Assembly (NCBI RefSeq): GCF_023195885.1
Contig: NZ_JALPKO010000007.1
Location: forward strand, 62,001-126,000
Reading direction: 5' to 3'
DNA length: 64,000 nucleotides
Source: Methylonatrum kenyense
Lineage (GTDB): Bacteria; Pseudomonadota; Gammaproteobacteria; Nitrococcales; Aquisalimonadaceae
The number at the start of each line of letters is the position of its first letter. Positions within the stretch are counted from its first letter, which is position 1. The notes beneath the pieces are model-generated. The model saw only the letters and a program-made list of their open reading frames with translations. It was not told the origin of the DNA and made no database searches. Both the position numbers and the translations under genes were made by a program. This document shows, piece after piece, positions 54,801-63,482 of the stretch.

Positions 54801-57399
54801 CGGCCATTCTCGCGCTGCCGCTGAGGGTGTGCAGCGCACGGGCCAGTGGCTCGTTCACCTGCCCCCGGTAACCCTGTTCCCTGCAGCGGTCAAGAAACGC
54901 GCTGATGACCTGCAGGTGATCGTCGGTCTCGTTGCGGAAGACCTCGTAGAGGGCCGGGTCAAGCACCGGCTGGGGAGGACCTTTGGAAACAACGTAGGAC
55001 GGAGCGGCCTCATCATCGTCTGCCGACGCCGAAGCGGCTGGCTGGTCGGCGCTTTCCGGCGGCTGGGCAGGCGATTCGCCTGGTGCTGAATCGGCCAGAC
55101 GATCTGCCTGGCGCATCAACTCCCGCGGATCCTGCTCCGGCGCAGGGCCGCCACGCAGCTCCTCAACCATGGCCGGCAGGCAGGCCGTAACCTGCTGCAC
55201 GAGCTGCCGCACGGGCTTGTCGGCACGCACCTGCCCAGCAAGCAGGCGATTCAGGAGCCGCTCGACCGACCAGGCCAGTTCCCCGACCAGCAGTGCCCCG
55301 ATGGTCCGGCCACTACCCTTGATGGTGTGGAAATTGCGGCGAATGACAGTCAGCGGTTCCCGATCTCCGCTGTCCTCCAGCCAGCGTGGAATGTGCTCCT
55401 CGAGGGACGTTAGCACCTCCTCCATTTCTTCCAGAAATATCTCGACCAACTCCTCGTCGAGTTCCAGGGCGCGCACCGGCACCGCATGATTCACCGCCTC
55501 GCCGAAGCCGGCCCCGACCAGAGGTTCCGTGCGGGACGCCGTCACCGCGCCATCATCACCCTCCGGCACCGGCGTGCCGCTGCCCGGTTCAGCAGGCCCT
55601 TCAGATGCCGTTGCCGCCTCGCCGGGCTCCGCCATTGCGGCATCATCGATCTCCGACGCTGACTCGACATCCGGGACCGGTTCCTCCTCCGGCAGGGCGC
55701 CGGTTTGCACCTCGCCGGCAGCGTCATCGCTTGGCGCCGGTTCCGACACGCCGTCGGCGTCTGTCGCATCCGCCCCGGACAATGATTCCCCACCCTCGAA
55801 CTCGGGCAAGGTCTCGGGTTTCTGCAACGACGCAAGACGCAGTTCGGCACGGTTAAGCCAGTCATCGCGCTGCTGATGCCCATCGAGCTCGTTCTCCAGG
55901 AACAGCTCGACCCCGGCGATTGACTCGGCAAGCGCCGTTTCCTCGTCTTCGGTCGGCCCGCCCGAGTCGCCACTGATCAGGCGATCGAGACTGTTGATCG
56001 CCGACTCCAGCAGATCCCGGCAGCGGCCCATCCCCAGAATGGATAGGGCGCCGGCAAGGCGGTTGCCGAGTTCGTTCACGGTTTCCGCGGAATCGCCATC
56101 ACGCAGACGCCGCATGACGCCGTCCTTCAGTCCGTCGATGTCATGCAGCACCTCGTGCAGCACCTGCCGCCTCAACGCTCCCTGGCGCAGGCGGAACAGC
56201 GCAGCGTCGCTGATCGAACCATCGTCGTTGAGCGCGTCTTCGGGCTGCAGGGCGGCGCCTGCGATTGCCGCTTCGAGACTGGTCTCGGCCAACAGCAGGG
56301 CGCGAGCCACCTCGACCATTTCCGCTTCGTCCGCATGGCCGCTGGCGCGACAGGCAGCAATCGCCTCGCGCCGCTGACGGATGGCGTTGGCCGGAACAAC
56401 GAGTCCGGCCATTGCCAAGGCCCCGGCCACGCGGGTCAGGATGTCCTCGGCGTCGGCCAGGCGTCCGACCTCCGCCTCGCCGCCGCGGGCCACCATGTCC
56501 AGTGCATCCTCCAGCGCCGCCAGGTCTTCCTCGATTGCCAAGGCAGCAGCCCGCAGTACGGCGGCGCCGGGCCTGGCGACGCTTTCCGCGCTTGCCGGCG
56601 AACGGCCGGGAGGTGTATCGAATTCGCGCCCAGGCTGCGCGACGCGCAACGCGTCCAGCAAATCCGCTGAGGGAATCTGGCGCTCCTGTTCGGTCGCATC
56701 CGATCGGGCGAGGTCCCGCAGTTGTCGGTCGATCATCCCGAGCAACACCCGCATCCCGGGACTCGGTGCGCTGTTCGCCTTGCCGAGATCCTCCAGCAGG
56801 GCCCTGACGCGCCACCAGCACTCCTGCATCGGCGGCCGCTGGCTGGCCTGACTGAGGCGCTCGGCAAGGCCCACCATCTGGGGCACGGCCTCGAGCCGGC
56901 CCCGCAGCAATTGCAACAGACCCCGCTGGTAAACGGCGCGGCCGGCGCGGGCAACGCTGTGCAAGGTACCGGGTTCGCCGGAGTCGGACGGGGGGTTCAC
57001 GGCTTTGCCGCGCAGGCGCTGGATTCGATGCAGCAGTGGACCAAGCTGTGCGCAGGTACCGTGCTGCCCCGCCTCGATGCGATCGATGCAATCGGCAAGC
57101 CGCAAGGTGCCGGTCATCAAGGCATCCTGCACGTCTTCGCGGCCGTCGTCGTCGGCCCTGGCGATGAAATCCGCAAGCAACAATTCCAGCTCACGAGCAA
57201 GCTGTGCCAGGTCCGTCAGGCCCAGCATCGCGAAACTACCGCGCGCATCGCGAAGGTGCTGACCGCAACGCTCCAGCTCGCGCCGGTTGGCGTAATCCTC
57301 GGTGTAGTCCTGAATCGCCGCGGCCGCCTCGTCCAGACTGCGGTCGATCTCGTCCCGCAGCCAGGAAAGCCCGCGCAGGACCCTGTCGGTCTCAGTCAT
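51820..57399 (-). CDS. chpA: Hybrid CheA-type histidine kinase of twitching motility, ChpA/PilL
   Basis: 1859 residues from ATG 57399. It has multiple Hpt-like modules; four carry visible phospho-acceptor motifs at about H691 (FHTIKGSG), H858 (LHTLSGSAR, Lys replaced by Ser), H1003 (VHTLKGGAR) and H1139 (LHTLKGGAR). The N-terminal third appears to hold further degenerate Hpt domains. A long acidic linker lies near 540-650. Then come a dimerisation helix, ATPase (LEHLLRNAVAHGIETPGE near 1430, VEDDGGG), CheW domain, and a C-terminal receiver with phospho-Asp in MLLDIEMPRMDGYE (near 1775). It phosphorylates PilG/PilH to set pilus extension and retraction. Confidence 0.94.
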   Translation of the reverse strand: MTETDRVLRGLSWLRDEIDRSLDEAAAAIQDYTEDYANRRELERCGQHLRDARGSFAMLGLTDLAQLARELELLLADFIARADDDGREDVQDALMTGTLRLADCIDRIEAGQHGTCAQLGPLLHRIQRLRGKAVNPPSDSGEPGTLHSVARAGRAVYQRGLLQLLRGRLEAVPQMVGLAERLSQASQRPPMQECWWRVRALLEDLGKANSAPSPGMRVLLGMIDRQLRDLARSDATEQERQIPSADLLDALRVAQPGREFDTPPGRSPASAESVARPGAAVLRAAALAIEEDLAALEDALDMVARGGEAEVGRLADAEDILTRVAGALAMAGLVVPANAIRQRREAIAACRASGHADEAEMVEVARALLLAETSLEAAIAGAALQPEDALNDDGSISDAALFRLRQGALRRQVLHEVLHDIDGLKDGVMRRLRDGDSAETVNELGNRLAGALSILGMGRCRDLLESAINSLDRLISGDSGGPTEDEETALAESIAGVELFLENELDGHQQRDDWLNRAELRLASLQKPETLPEFEGGESLSGADATDADGVSEPAPSDDAAGEVQTGALPEEEPVPDVESASEIDDAAMAEPGEAATASEGPAEPGSGTPVPEGDDGAVTASRTEPLVGAGFGEAVNHAVPVRALELDEELVEIFLEEMEEVLTSLEEHIPRWLEDSGDREPLTVIRRNFHTIKGSGRTIGALLVGELAWSVERLLNRLLAGQVRADKPVRQLVQQVTACLPAMVEELRGGPAPEQDPRELMRQADRLADSAPGESPAQPPESADQPAASASADDDEAAPSYVVSKGPPQPVLDPALYEVFRNETDDHLQVISAFLDRCREQGYRGQVNEPLARALHTLSGSARMAEVMTLASLGRAMETLVCAYRDQGRAMQGRELELLDAALRRTRELVASLADARLPQPEVADLIERADVFMAELPEAIRPAFADKRTPGDSTTQEDDELLLLFLEEAEDLIQVLGESVDDWQRTGDTRPRLAELRRTVHTLKGGARLAQCAPMGNLCQGLESVLQAVDARSLAVDDGLFDVLRRVHERLDDMLAALRMPAEPEEAEELLAELAEFGRTAAAPDVVEPAQDDEPALVELFLEEATDALQLIGERLGQWQLNPSDSSPLAEIRRALHTLKGGARMAGLSAIADLAHEVEALLERQRGELRPEPAVREVLERSHGRLQQMCEQAAAGSLPEPAVDLRRALRDLELPEPVQAAPQATQAPRRLSGQPSASGDQIRVPSELLDTLVNEAAEISVYRSRIEQQMSGFRFNLGELEQTVGRVRDQLRSLEIETEKQIRYRFDRDPAADNGSPQFDPLELDRFSRMQELSRALAESMNDLSSLQGLLDGMARDSETLLQQQARLGTSLQDGLMRTRMVPFAQLVPRLRRVVRQTAEELGRQVYLDVGGVEGEMDRTVLERMVAPLEHLLRNAVAHGIETPGERRTAGKPEQGTIGIQLRREGSDVILRVEDDGGGLRFQAIRERAVERGLLTDDAESGEQDLARLILAQGFSTATEVTQISGRGVGMDVVNAQIKQLGGSIDIASRANEGTSFTLRLPFTLAVNRALLCQVEEQAFAMPLNGVRAVVWMAREELMDRLSSDVEADHMRHYDDEPYRIMSLAQLLGMGESTPPQSLKRVPLVLVSVGDTRLALYVDALMGNREVVVKSVGLQVSAVPGVLGATLLGDGSVVLILDLPALIGADPAEFPSAPDGEMLAADLPERAPLVMVVDDSITMRKVASRLLERHGMRVITARDGVDAVALLQENRPDAMLLDIEMPRMDGYELTSFIRNEPALCELPIIMVTSRTGEKHRQRALELGVQHYLGKPYQESVLLGHLDQLLGLAIASESEPSA

Positions 57400-57480
57400 C
57401 ACGCAGCTCCCGGTGCCGGACCGCAACTGCCTCCGATGCCCCCGGCCACTCGCATCGTGGGGTCATCGGCAGGCGTCTGA

Positions 57481-58731
57481 TCACGGCAACTTGAAACCGG
57501 AGACGGATTCGCGCAGTTCATTGGCGAGCTCGGTGAGGTTGCCAATGGAGGTCGCGGTCTGGTTGGTACCGGCCGAGGTCTGCGAGGTGATTTCCTGGAT
57601 CACGTTCATCGAATCCGACACCCCGGTGGCCGCGCGCGACTGCTGGCGGGCGGTTTCACTGATCCGCGTGATGAGTTGCGCGAGTTGCTCCGAGGTCGCC
57701 TGGATCTCCTTCAAGGCCTCACCGGCATCCTCAGCCAGGCCGGCACCGGCGACTACGCCGGCGGTGGACTGCTCCATCGACGTCATGGCTTCACTGGTAT
57801 CGGTCTGGATTGCCTTGACCAGCGCTTCGATCTGCTTGGTGGCACCGCCGGAGCGTTCGGCCAGACGTTGCACCTCGTCGGCGACCACCGCGAAGCCGCG
57901 TCCAGCCTCACCCGCCATGGCCGCCTGGATCGAGGCATTGAGCGCCAGGATATTGGTCTGGTCGGCGATATCGTTGATCAATTCGACGATGTTGCCGATC
58001 TCCTGAGAGGATTCACCAAGACGCTTGATACGCTTGGAGGTTTCCTGGATCTGCTCACGAATACCATCCATGCCGTCTATGGTTCGGCGCACGGTCTCGC
58101 CACCGCGCTGTGCCAGTTCCACTGAACGGTGCGCGACACCCGCTGACTCCTCGGCATCCGCCGAAACCTGCCCAATGGAGGTCACCATTTCGCTGACCGC
58201 TGCCGACGCCATGGTGATCTGGTGCGACTGATGATCGGACGCCTCGGCGAGTTGCAGCGCCGTGGCCTGGCTGTCGGAAGCGGCGGTGGAAACCTGGGCG
58301 GAGGTCTCGTTGATCGTGGTAACCAGATTGCGTAGCGCGTCGGTTGCGTCGTTGAAGGCATCCGCGATTGCGCCGGTAAAGGCTTCTCCCACGGAAGCCT
58401 CGACGGTCAGATCGCCTTCGGAGAGCCCCTGAATCTCGTCAAGCAGATTGAGGATCGCCATCTGGTCCCGCTGGGTACTTGCCGCCAGCCTGGCGCGCTC
58501 GGCCTCCAGCGCCTCGCGCTGGCGGCGGGACTCGGCCCGCACCAGCACGACCTGCACCAAAAGGACCACCAGAGCCACGAGCAACAGCCCGGCCAGGGCC
58601 TCGGTCGGCAGCATCGCGGCACCGTCCAGCTGCTGACTGAGCAAGCTTGCCAGCGGTATCGCCAGCAGCGCGACCAGGATCACGCTGAACAGCACGGTCA
58701 ATGTCTGCAGTCGATCGGTCTTGCCTTCCAT
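57481..58731 (-). CDS. pilJ: Methyl-accepting chemotaxis protein, PilJ-like, without large periplasmic domain
   Basis: 416 residues. Two membrane helices close together ([40 protein letters not shown]) enclose only about 15-20 periplasmic residues. A HAMP-like segment and the signalling domain follow, with the hairpin tip [24 protein letters not shown] and [19 protein letters not shown]. Pseudomonas PilJ has 682 residues with two periplasmic PilJ domains; this protein lacks them, so it may sense the membrane, PilA or cytoplasmic state instead. Context (pilI before, chpA after) supports the name. Confidence 0.88.
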   Translation of the reverse strand: MEGKTDRLQTLTVLFSVILVALLAIPLASLLSQQLDGAAMLPTEALAGLLLVALVVLLVQVVLVRAESRRQREALEAERARLAASTQRDQMAILNLLDEIQGLSEGDLTVEASVGEAFTGAIADAFNDATDALRNLVTTINETSAQVSTAASDSQATALQLAEASDHQSHQITMASAAVSEMVTSIGQVSADAEESAGVAHRSVELAQRGGETVRRTIDGMDGIREQIQETSKRIKRLGESSQEIGNIVELINDIADQTNILALNASIQAAMAGEAGRGFAVVADEVQRLAERSGGATKQIEALVKAIQTDTSEAMTSMEQSTAGVVAGAGLAEDAGEALKEIQATSEQLAQLITRISETARQQSRAATGVSDSMNVIQEITSQTSAGTNQTATSIGNLTELANELRESVSGFKLP

Positions 58732-58780
58732 CCGTCATTTCCCCGTTCTGGTTGTTCGATCGCCGGCAATCGGCGAGAGC

Positions 58781-59326
58781 TCAGTTGGCGGCGCCGGAAA
58801 ACTCCGGGTGCGACGCAAGCCCGGCCACACTCAGCACCTGCCAGGATTGGCCCTGATCATCGAATTCACCGGACAGCACGGCGGCCAGCCCAGCCGGGAC
58901 ATCGCCCGCTGCAGCCGAAAGACTGTCCAGCGGAAACTGCCGCATGCCCAGGACCTCGTCGACCAGCAGACCGGTGGTGAGCTGATCCGCTCGGGCGACC
59001 AGTACCCGTGATGATCGAGTGATGGTGCTCATCCCGTCACCGAGAAAACCCGCCAGATCCATGATCGGAAGCAGGTTTCCGTGGACATTGGCAACACCAC
59101 GCAACCAGTGGCGGGCACGAGGCACGGGCGCCACCACCGGGTAGGGCACGACTTCCTCGACCTCACCGGTGCGACAGACGCAATACCGTCCAGCGAGGCG
59201 GAACGCCACCCCCAGCCATTGTTCGGGCAGCGCCTCAAGTGCACCCTCCGGCGTCATTGGGTGCTGCTGCGCCAGTTGGTTGAGGCGCTGCAGTATTGCA
59301 AGCGGGGTTTCGCTCGACGTCTCCAT
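58781..59326 (-). CDS. pilI: Twitching motility CheW-like protein PilI
   Basis: 181 residues with CheW domain: WLGVAFRLAGRYCVCRTGEVEEVVPYP (residues about 37-63), LRGVANVHGNLLPIMDLAGFLG and VARADQLTTGLLVDEVLGMRQF. It is one of the two coupling proteins of the Pil-Chp array, linking PilJ to ChpA. It overlaps pilH by one base. Confidence 0.93.
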   Translation of the reverse strand: METSSETPLAILQRLNQLAQQHPMTPEGALEALPEQWLGVAFRLAGRYCVCRTGEVEEVVPYPVVAPVPRARHWLRGVANVHGNLLPIMDLAGFLGDGMSTITRSSRVLVARADQLTTGLLVDEVLGMRQFPLDSLSAAAGDVPAGLAAVLSGEFDDQGQSWQVLSVAGLASHPEFSGAAN

Positions 59327-59691
59327 CAGGCCGCCATGACACTGCGGACCTTGTCCAGCAGTTGCTCCTCGCTGACGGGCTTGATCAGGTACTCTCGGGC
59401 ACCCTGGCGCATGCCCCAGATGCGGTCCGTTTCCTGATCCTTGGTGCTGATGATGATCACCGGAATCGCGCTGGTGGCTGCATCCCGGCTGAGTTTGCGC
59501 GTCGCCTGGAAGCCGTTCATGCCGGGCATGACGATATCCATCAGGATCAGGTCCGGGCGCACCTCGCGCGCGATCCGCAGGCCTTCCTCGCCGCTGCCTG
59601 CGACCAGTACCGTGAAATCGTGCCGCTCCAGCATGCTGCGAAAGACATGTGTCTCGGTCGGCGAATCGTCAACAATCAGAACCCGTGCCAT
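59326..59691 (-). CDS. pilH: Twitching motility response regulator PilH
   Basis: 121 residues from ATG 59691, exactly the Pseudomonas PilH length. A single receiver domain: acidic pair in VLIVDDSPTE, phospho-Asp in LILMDIVMPGMNGF, Thr/Ser switch in VIIISTKDQETD, and Lys in YLIKPVSEEQLL. PilH favours pilus retraction or acts as phosphate sink. The 290 bp before it hold repeat element F, between pilG and pilH. Confidence 0.93.
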   Translation of the reverse strand: MARVLIVDDSPTETHVFRSMLERHDFTVLVAGSGEEGLRIAREVRPDLILMDIVMPGMNGFQATRKLSRDAATSAIPVIIISTKDQETDRIWGMRQGAREYLIKPVSEEQLLDKVRSVMAA

Positions 59692-59816
59692 GCCCTGCTG
59701 CCCCCGCCCGTCGCCGTGCATCGTGTGCCGGCCTTGCTTGTTTCCACCCTGGGGCCCTGCCCCCGCCCGTCTTCCGATGTCACCGCCCACGCCCGGCAAC
59801 CGCGGAACGATCACCC

Positions 59817-59988
59817 AGGTAAACACGGATTTATTCCAACGTCTGCGCCCGAAACCGGTGTTGCTCATCTGGCAAGGCGCGGCGCCGGTTCGGTAGCTGT
59901 AGCCACCGGGTCGGTGGCGCAACACTGCCAGGGGCCAAAACCGGCCGGCGTCTAGGGCAAGCGTGCGAATAAATCCGTGTTTCCCTAG
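59817..59988. mobile_element. Deletion derivative (F) of the MITE-like element between pilG and pilH
   Basis: Both ends are recognisable: TAAACACGGATTTATTCCAA on the left and GCGTGCGAATAAATCCGTGT, TTCC on the right, the latter followed by CTAG (59985-59988). Orientation is inverted relative to copy E. Only the second hairpin remains (CCGAAACCGGTGTTG ... GGGGCCAAAACCGG, about 59846-59946); the first hairpin is deleted. The pilG stop TAG lies in the right CTAG. The left flank lacks CTAG. Confidence 0.78.
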
Positions 59989-60389
59989 GCGGCAGTGGCG
60001 ACATGCTGCCGTATCGCTCCCAGCAACTCGTCACGAGTGAACGGCTTGGTCAGATATTCCTCGGCCCCCGCGATCCGGCCACGTGCGCGATCGAACAGAC
60101 CGTCCTTGCTCGACAGCATGACCACCGGGATCTGGAGATACGCGGGATTGTTCTTGACCAGGGCACAGGTCTGGTAGCCGTCAAGCCTGGGCATCATGAC
60201 ATCGATGAAAATGATGTCCGGCCGGTGATCGGCAATCTTCGCCAGGGCCTCGAAGCCATCCACCGCGGTGATGACGGTACAGCCCTCCCGGCGCAGAAGC
60301 GTCTCTGCCGAGCGACGGATGGTGCGGCTGTCATCGATCACCAGGACCTTGAGCCCGCCAAGATCCGGAGCGTTGCTGGTCTCGTTCAA
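59985..60389 (-). CDS. pilG: Twitching motility response regulator PilG
   Basis: 134 residues from TTG 60389, supported by GGAGG 8 bp upstream; an ATG is not available in frame nearby. A receiver domain with VLVIDDSRTIRRSAETLL, phospho-Asp in IIFIDVMMPRLDGYQ, VVMLSSKDGLFD and YLTKPFTRDELL, as in Pseudomonas PilG (135 residues). PilG promotes pilus extension. Its TAG stop lies in the CTAG at the border of element F. A candidate promoter (TTGTAG-15 bp-TATGCT) lies at 60489-60515 on the minus strand, overlapping a palindrome. Confidence 0.92.
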   Translation of the reverse strand: MNETSNAPDLGGLKVLVIDDSRTIRRSAETLLRREGCTVITAVDGFEALAKIADHRPDIIFIDVMMPRLDGYQTCALVKNNPAYLQIPVVMLSSKDGLFDRARGRIAGAEEYLTKPFTRDELLGAIRQHVATAA

Positions 60390-60586
60390 ATGCTCGCCTC
60401 CGAACAGATACCGGGTACGCCCTGCAACCGTGGATCGGCTTGCCCGCACGGCACGACAGGCACCCGCCATGCCCTGATGATCAGATGTAGCATAGCGCTC
60501 TGCAGGGCGCTACAACATGACGGACAAGGCGTGACGGACTTCGCATCCTGTAGACTTCCGGTCCGTCCCGAACACGGAGCAACAAG

Positions 60587-61540
60587 ATGGCAACACGCCT
60601 GGGCATCCTGATGGATCCGATCCAGCAGATCACACCTTACAAGGACACCTCCCTGGCAATGCTGCTGGCCGCCAGTCGGCGCGACTGGCAATTGCACTAC
60701 CTGGAACTCGCCGACCTGTTCCTGCGTGATGGCGAGGCCTGGGGACGCAACCGCGAACTGCGGGTCCGGGATGACAATCAGGACTGGTTCAGCCTCGGCG
60801 CCGCCAGCGAGGCACCGCTGGCCGAGCTGGATCTGCTACTGATACGCAAGGATCCGCCGTTCGATGGCGAGTACCTTTACGCAACCCAGATCCTGTCACT
60901 CGCCGAGGACCAGGGCCTACTGGTGGTGAATCGGCCGGCCGGGCTGCGGGATGCCAACGAGAAGCTGGCCTCGGCCTGGTTTCCGCAATGCTGCGCGCCG
61001 ACCATTGTCGATGCCGATGCCGAGCGGCTGAAACGTTTTATCCAGGACCAGGGACATGCGGTGCTGAAGCCGCTGGACGGCATGGGTGGACGCTCGATCT
61101 TCGTGCTCGCCGACGGCGACCCGAACACCACCGTGGTCATCGACACGCTGACTGACGGCGGCCGCCGTTACGCCATGGCGCAGCGCTATCTGCCGGAGAT
61201 CCGCGACGGCGACAAGCGAATCCTGGTCATCGACGGCGAGCCGGTGCCCTACGCGCTGGCGCGGGTGCCTGCATCCGGGGAAACCCGCGGCAACCTGGCG
61301 GCCGGCGGGCGCGGCCTGGGCCAGCCTTTGAGCGATCGCGATCAGTGGATCGTGGACCAAGTGGCGGAGACCCTGGTGACGCGAGGACTGCGATTCGTCG
61401 GCCTCGACGTCATAGGCGATTACCTGACCGAGGTCAACGTCACCAGCCCCACCTGTGTCCGCGAGCTCGACGCCCAGTTCGATCTGGACATCGCCGGACA
61501 GTTGCTGGATCGCCTCGCAACGGACCTGAACGACCGCTGA
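60587..61540 (+). CDS. gshB: Glutathione synthetase
   Basis: 317 residues (E. coli 316). RLGILMDPIQQITPYKDTSLAML opens the protein. ATP-grasp motifs include LIRKDPPFDGEYLYATQIL, VLKPLDGMGGRSIF, RYLPEIRDGDKRILVIDGEP, GNLAAGGRGLGQPL and LTEVNVTSPTCVREL. It joins gamma-glutamylcysteine and glycine. gshB divergent from pilG is the Pseudomonas order. Confidence 0.97.
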   Translation: MATRLGILMDPIQQITPYKDTSLAMLLAASRRDWQLHYLELADLFLRDGEAWGRNRELRVRDDNQDWFSLGAASEAPLAELDLLLIRKDPPFDGEYLYATQILSLAEDQGLLVVNRPAGLRDANEKLASAWFPQCCAPTIVDADAERLKRFIQDQGHAVLKPLDGMGGRSIFVLADGDPNTTVVIDTLTDGGRRYAMAQRYLPEIRDGDKRILVIDGEPVPYALARVPASGETRGNLAAGGRGLGQPLSDRDQWIVDQVAETLVTRGLRFVGLDVIGDYLTEVNVTSPTCVRELDAQFDLDIAGQLLDRLATDLNDR

Positions 61541-61649
61541 TCGGACCGGCGACGGCAATGCTGGTCCGCCTGCGGCCGGTTCCGTACCATCAGTCGGCAG
61601 GGGCGATGGCATTGTCGGACCATCGCCATCAGCGCGTTTCCACCGGACC

Positions 61650-62489
61650 ATGCAGCAAGCCACTGTCACCAGCAATGACCGCCTCAGCATGACGCTGTTC
61701 CTGGCCGCCGTGATCCACGTGCTGGTTATCCTCGGCCTGGGCTTCAGCGGCGTCCTGCCGACGCCCCGGTTTCCGCCGTTGATGGAAATCACGCTCAGTC
61801 AGACACCCACGGAAAGCGCCCCGGACGATTACGACTTCCTCGCGCAGCATGACCAGGTTGGCGGCGGCAGCAGCGAGCAGGCCACGGCGCCCCAGGCGCC
61901 GGCCGCAGCAGCCAGCGCAACGCCACGCCAGTCAGCACGGCAGGAGCAGACCAGCGAACAACAGCTTGAAGACACGCCACTGGTCGGTCTTGATACGGAG
62001 CGGGCGGCCACCGAGGAACCCGAGACCCCGGAAAAGCAGGAAATGGAGCATTCACATAGCCCGGTGGCGCAGCCGGGGATCGACAGCCAGGTAGTCGACA
62101 TTCACCAGCGCCTGGACTGGGATGCCCGGTACCCGAGCGCGCAACGCATCGACGCGCGCACCCGCTCCCACCATGCCGCCGCCTACATGCAGGACTGGGT
62201 CGACACCGTGGAGGATGTGGGCAATCGTCATTATCCGAGCGAGGCACGACGCCTGGGGTTGACCGGCAGCCTGGTGCTCGAGGTCATGCTGCGGCCGGAC
62301 GGCACCGTCGCCCGCGCCCGCGTGCTGCGGCCATCACCCTACCCGCTGCTCGACGAGGCGGCCCTGCAGCTGGTGCAACTGGCCGCACCCTATGCTCCGG
62401 TGTCGGATGATGTACTGGACGGCAACAATCGGCTTGTCATCACCCGTACCTGGGAGTTCGTGGGCGGCAATCAGTTGCAGGCACAATGA
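61650..62489 (+). CDS. tonB: TonB-like energy transducer
   Basis: 279 residues: an N-terminal membrane helix (TLFLAAVIHVLVILGLGFSG), a long Glu/Gln/Ala/Pro-rich periplasmic spacer (residues about 60-150), and a C-terminal TonB domain (HYPSEARRLGLTGSLVLEVM; GTVARARVLRPSPYPLLDEAAL). The place between gshB and algH is that of TonB3 in Pseudomonas aeruginosa, which affects twitching and pilus assembly rather than iron uptake. The spacer is Glu-rich instead of the usual Pro-Lys repeats. Confidence 0.87.
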   Translation: MQQATVTSNDRLSMTLFLAAVIHVLVILGLGFSGVLPTPRFPPLMEITLSQTPTESAPDDYDFLAQHDQVGGGSSEQATAPQAPAAAASATPRQSARQEQTSEQQLEDTPLVGLDTERAATEEPETPEKQEMEHSHSPVAQPGIDSQVVDIHQRLDWDARYPSAQRIDARTRSHHAAAYMQDWVDTVEDVGNRHYPSEARRLGLTGSLVLEVMLRPDGTVARARVLRPSPYPLLDEAALQLVQLAAPYAPVSDDVLDGNNRLVITRTWEFVGGNQLQAQ

Positions 62490-62499
62490 GGACATTGCG

Positions 62500-63060
62500 A
62501 TGGTGGAACAGAGCTTTACCGACCACTTCCTGATCGCCATGCCCAGTCTGGACGATCCGAATTTCCAGCGCTCGGTGACGTACATCTGTGAGCACAATGC
62601 CGACGGCGCCATGGGCATCGTGATCAACCGGCCCACCGATGTCAGTCTCGGTGAGTTGCTGGAGCACACCGATATCGAGACCAGTATCGGCAGCGTTGCC
62701 GAACGGGCCGTATTCATGGGTGGCCCGGTGCAACAGGATCGCGGCTTCGTCCTGCACCCACCGGGTGGAAAGTGGGATTCCACGCTTGCTGTCTCGCCAC
62801 AGGCGGCGGTCACCACCTCCCGCGACATCCTGGCCTCCATCGCCAGGGCTGACGGGCCGGACCGCTATCTGGTGGCACTGGGTTACGCCGGCTGGGGTGC
62901 CGGCCAGCTGGAACAGGAAATGGCCGAGAATGCCTGGCTCTGTGGCCCGGCTTCCGCCGACATCCTGTTCGACCTGCCGGTGGAACAGCGCTGGCAGGCC
63001 GCCGCGGCCCTGCTGGGCGTTGATCTGGCCCTGCTGTCCAGCGATACCGGGCACGCATGA
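62500..63060 (+). CDS. algH: AlgH/YqgE family protein (UPF0301)
   Basis: 186 residues from ATG 62500, with GAGGA upstream. Signatures are LTDHFLIAMPSLDDPNFQ-like FTDHFLIAMPSLDDPNF, TYICEHNADGAMGIVINRP, VFMGGPVQQDRGFVLHPP and VALGYAGWGAGQLEQEM, then AWLCGPASADILFD. The function is unsettled; the name comes from an alginate regulator locus. It overlaps ruvX in ATGA, the conserved algH-ruvX pair. Confidence 0.95.
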   Translation: MVEQSFTDHFLIAMPSLDDPNFQRSVTYICEHNADGAMGIVINRPTDVSLGELLEHTDIETSIGSVAERAVFMGGPVQQDRGFVLHPPGGKWDSTLAVSPQAAVTTSRDILASIARADGPDRYLVALGYAGWGAGQLEQEMAENAWLCGPASADILFDLPVEQRWQAAAALLGVDLALLSSDTGHA

Positions 63061-63482
63061 GCGTAGAGACCCTGCTCGGCTTCGATTTCGGTGTTCGCCG
63101 CATCGGCGTCGCGGTCGGCCAGACCCTGACCGGAAAGGCCCGGCCGCTGGCCGTGGTGCATTGCCTTGACCGGGGCCAGCCGGACTGGTCCGCGATCGAC
63201 ACCCTGATCCGGCAATGGCGACCCCAGGCGCTGGTGGTCGGCCGCCCCAGCCATGCCGACGGCAGCGACAACCCGACCTCGGTGGCCAGTGACCGCTTTT
63301 CGGACCGCCTGGCCGAACGCTACCAGCTGGCGACCCACCGGGTGGACGAACGGCTCAGCTCGCACGAGGCCGGCCAGCGCCTGCAGGAACTCGGCACGCG
63401 TGAGCGGCAGAAGCCGGGCGCCGTTGATATGATGGCGGCCTGCGTCATTCTTGAAACCTGGCTAGCGGAACCCTCGGCATGA
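63057..63482 (+). CDS. ruvX: Putative pre-16S rRNA nuclease / Holliday-junction resolvase-like RuvX (YqgF)
   Basis: 141 residues. RNase H-like fold with LLGFDFGVRRIGVAVGQTLTG, VVGRPSHADGSDNPTS and VDERLSSHEAGQRL; catalytic Asp in the first strand, Glu in VDERLSS, and Asp in GAVDMMAACVILE. It trims the 5' end of 16S rRNA in E. coli. It is coupled to algH and pyrR by overlapping codons. Confidence 0.95.
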   Translation: MSVETLLGFDFGVRRIGVAVGQTLTGKARPLAVVHCLDRGQPDWSAIDTLIRQWRPQALVVGRPSHADGSDNPTSVASDRFSDRLAERYQLATHRVDERLSSHEAGQRLQELGTRERQKPGAVDMMAACVILETWLAEPSA

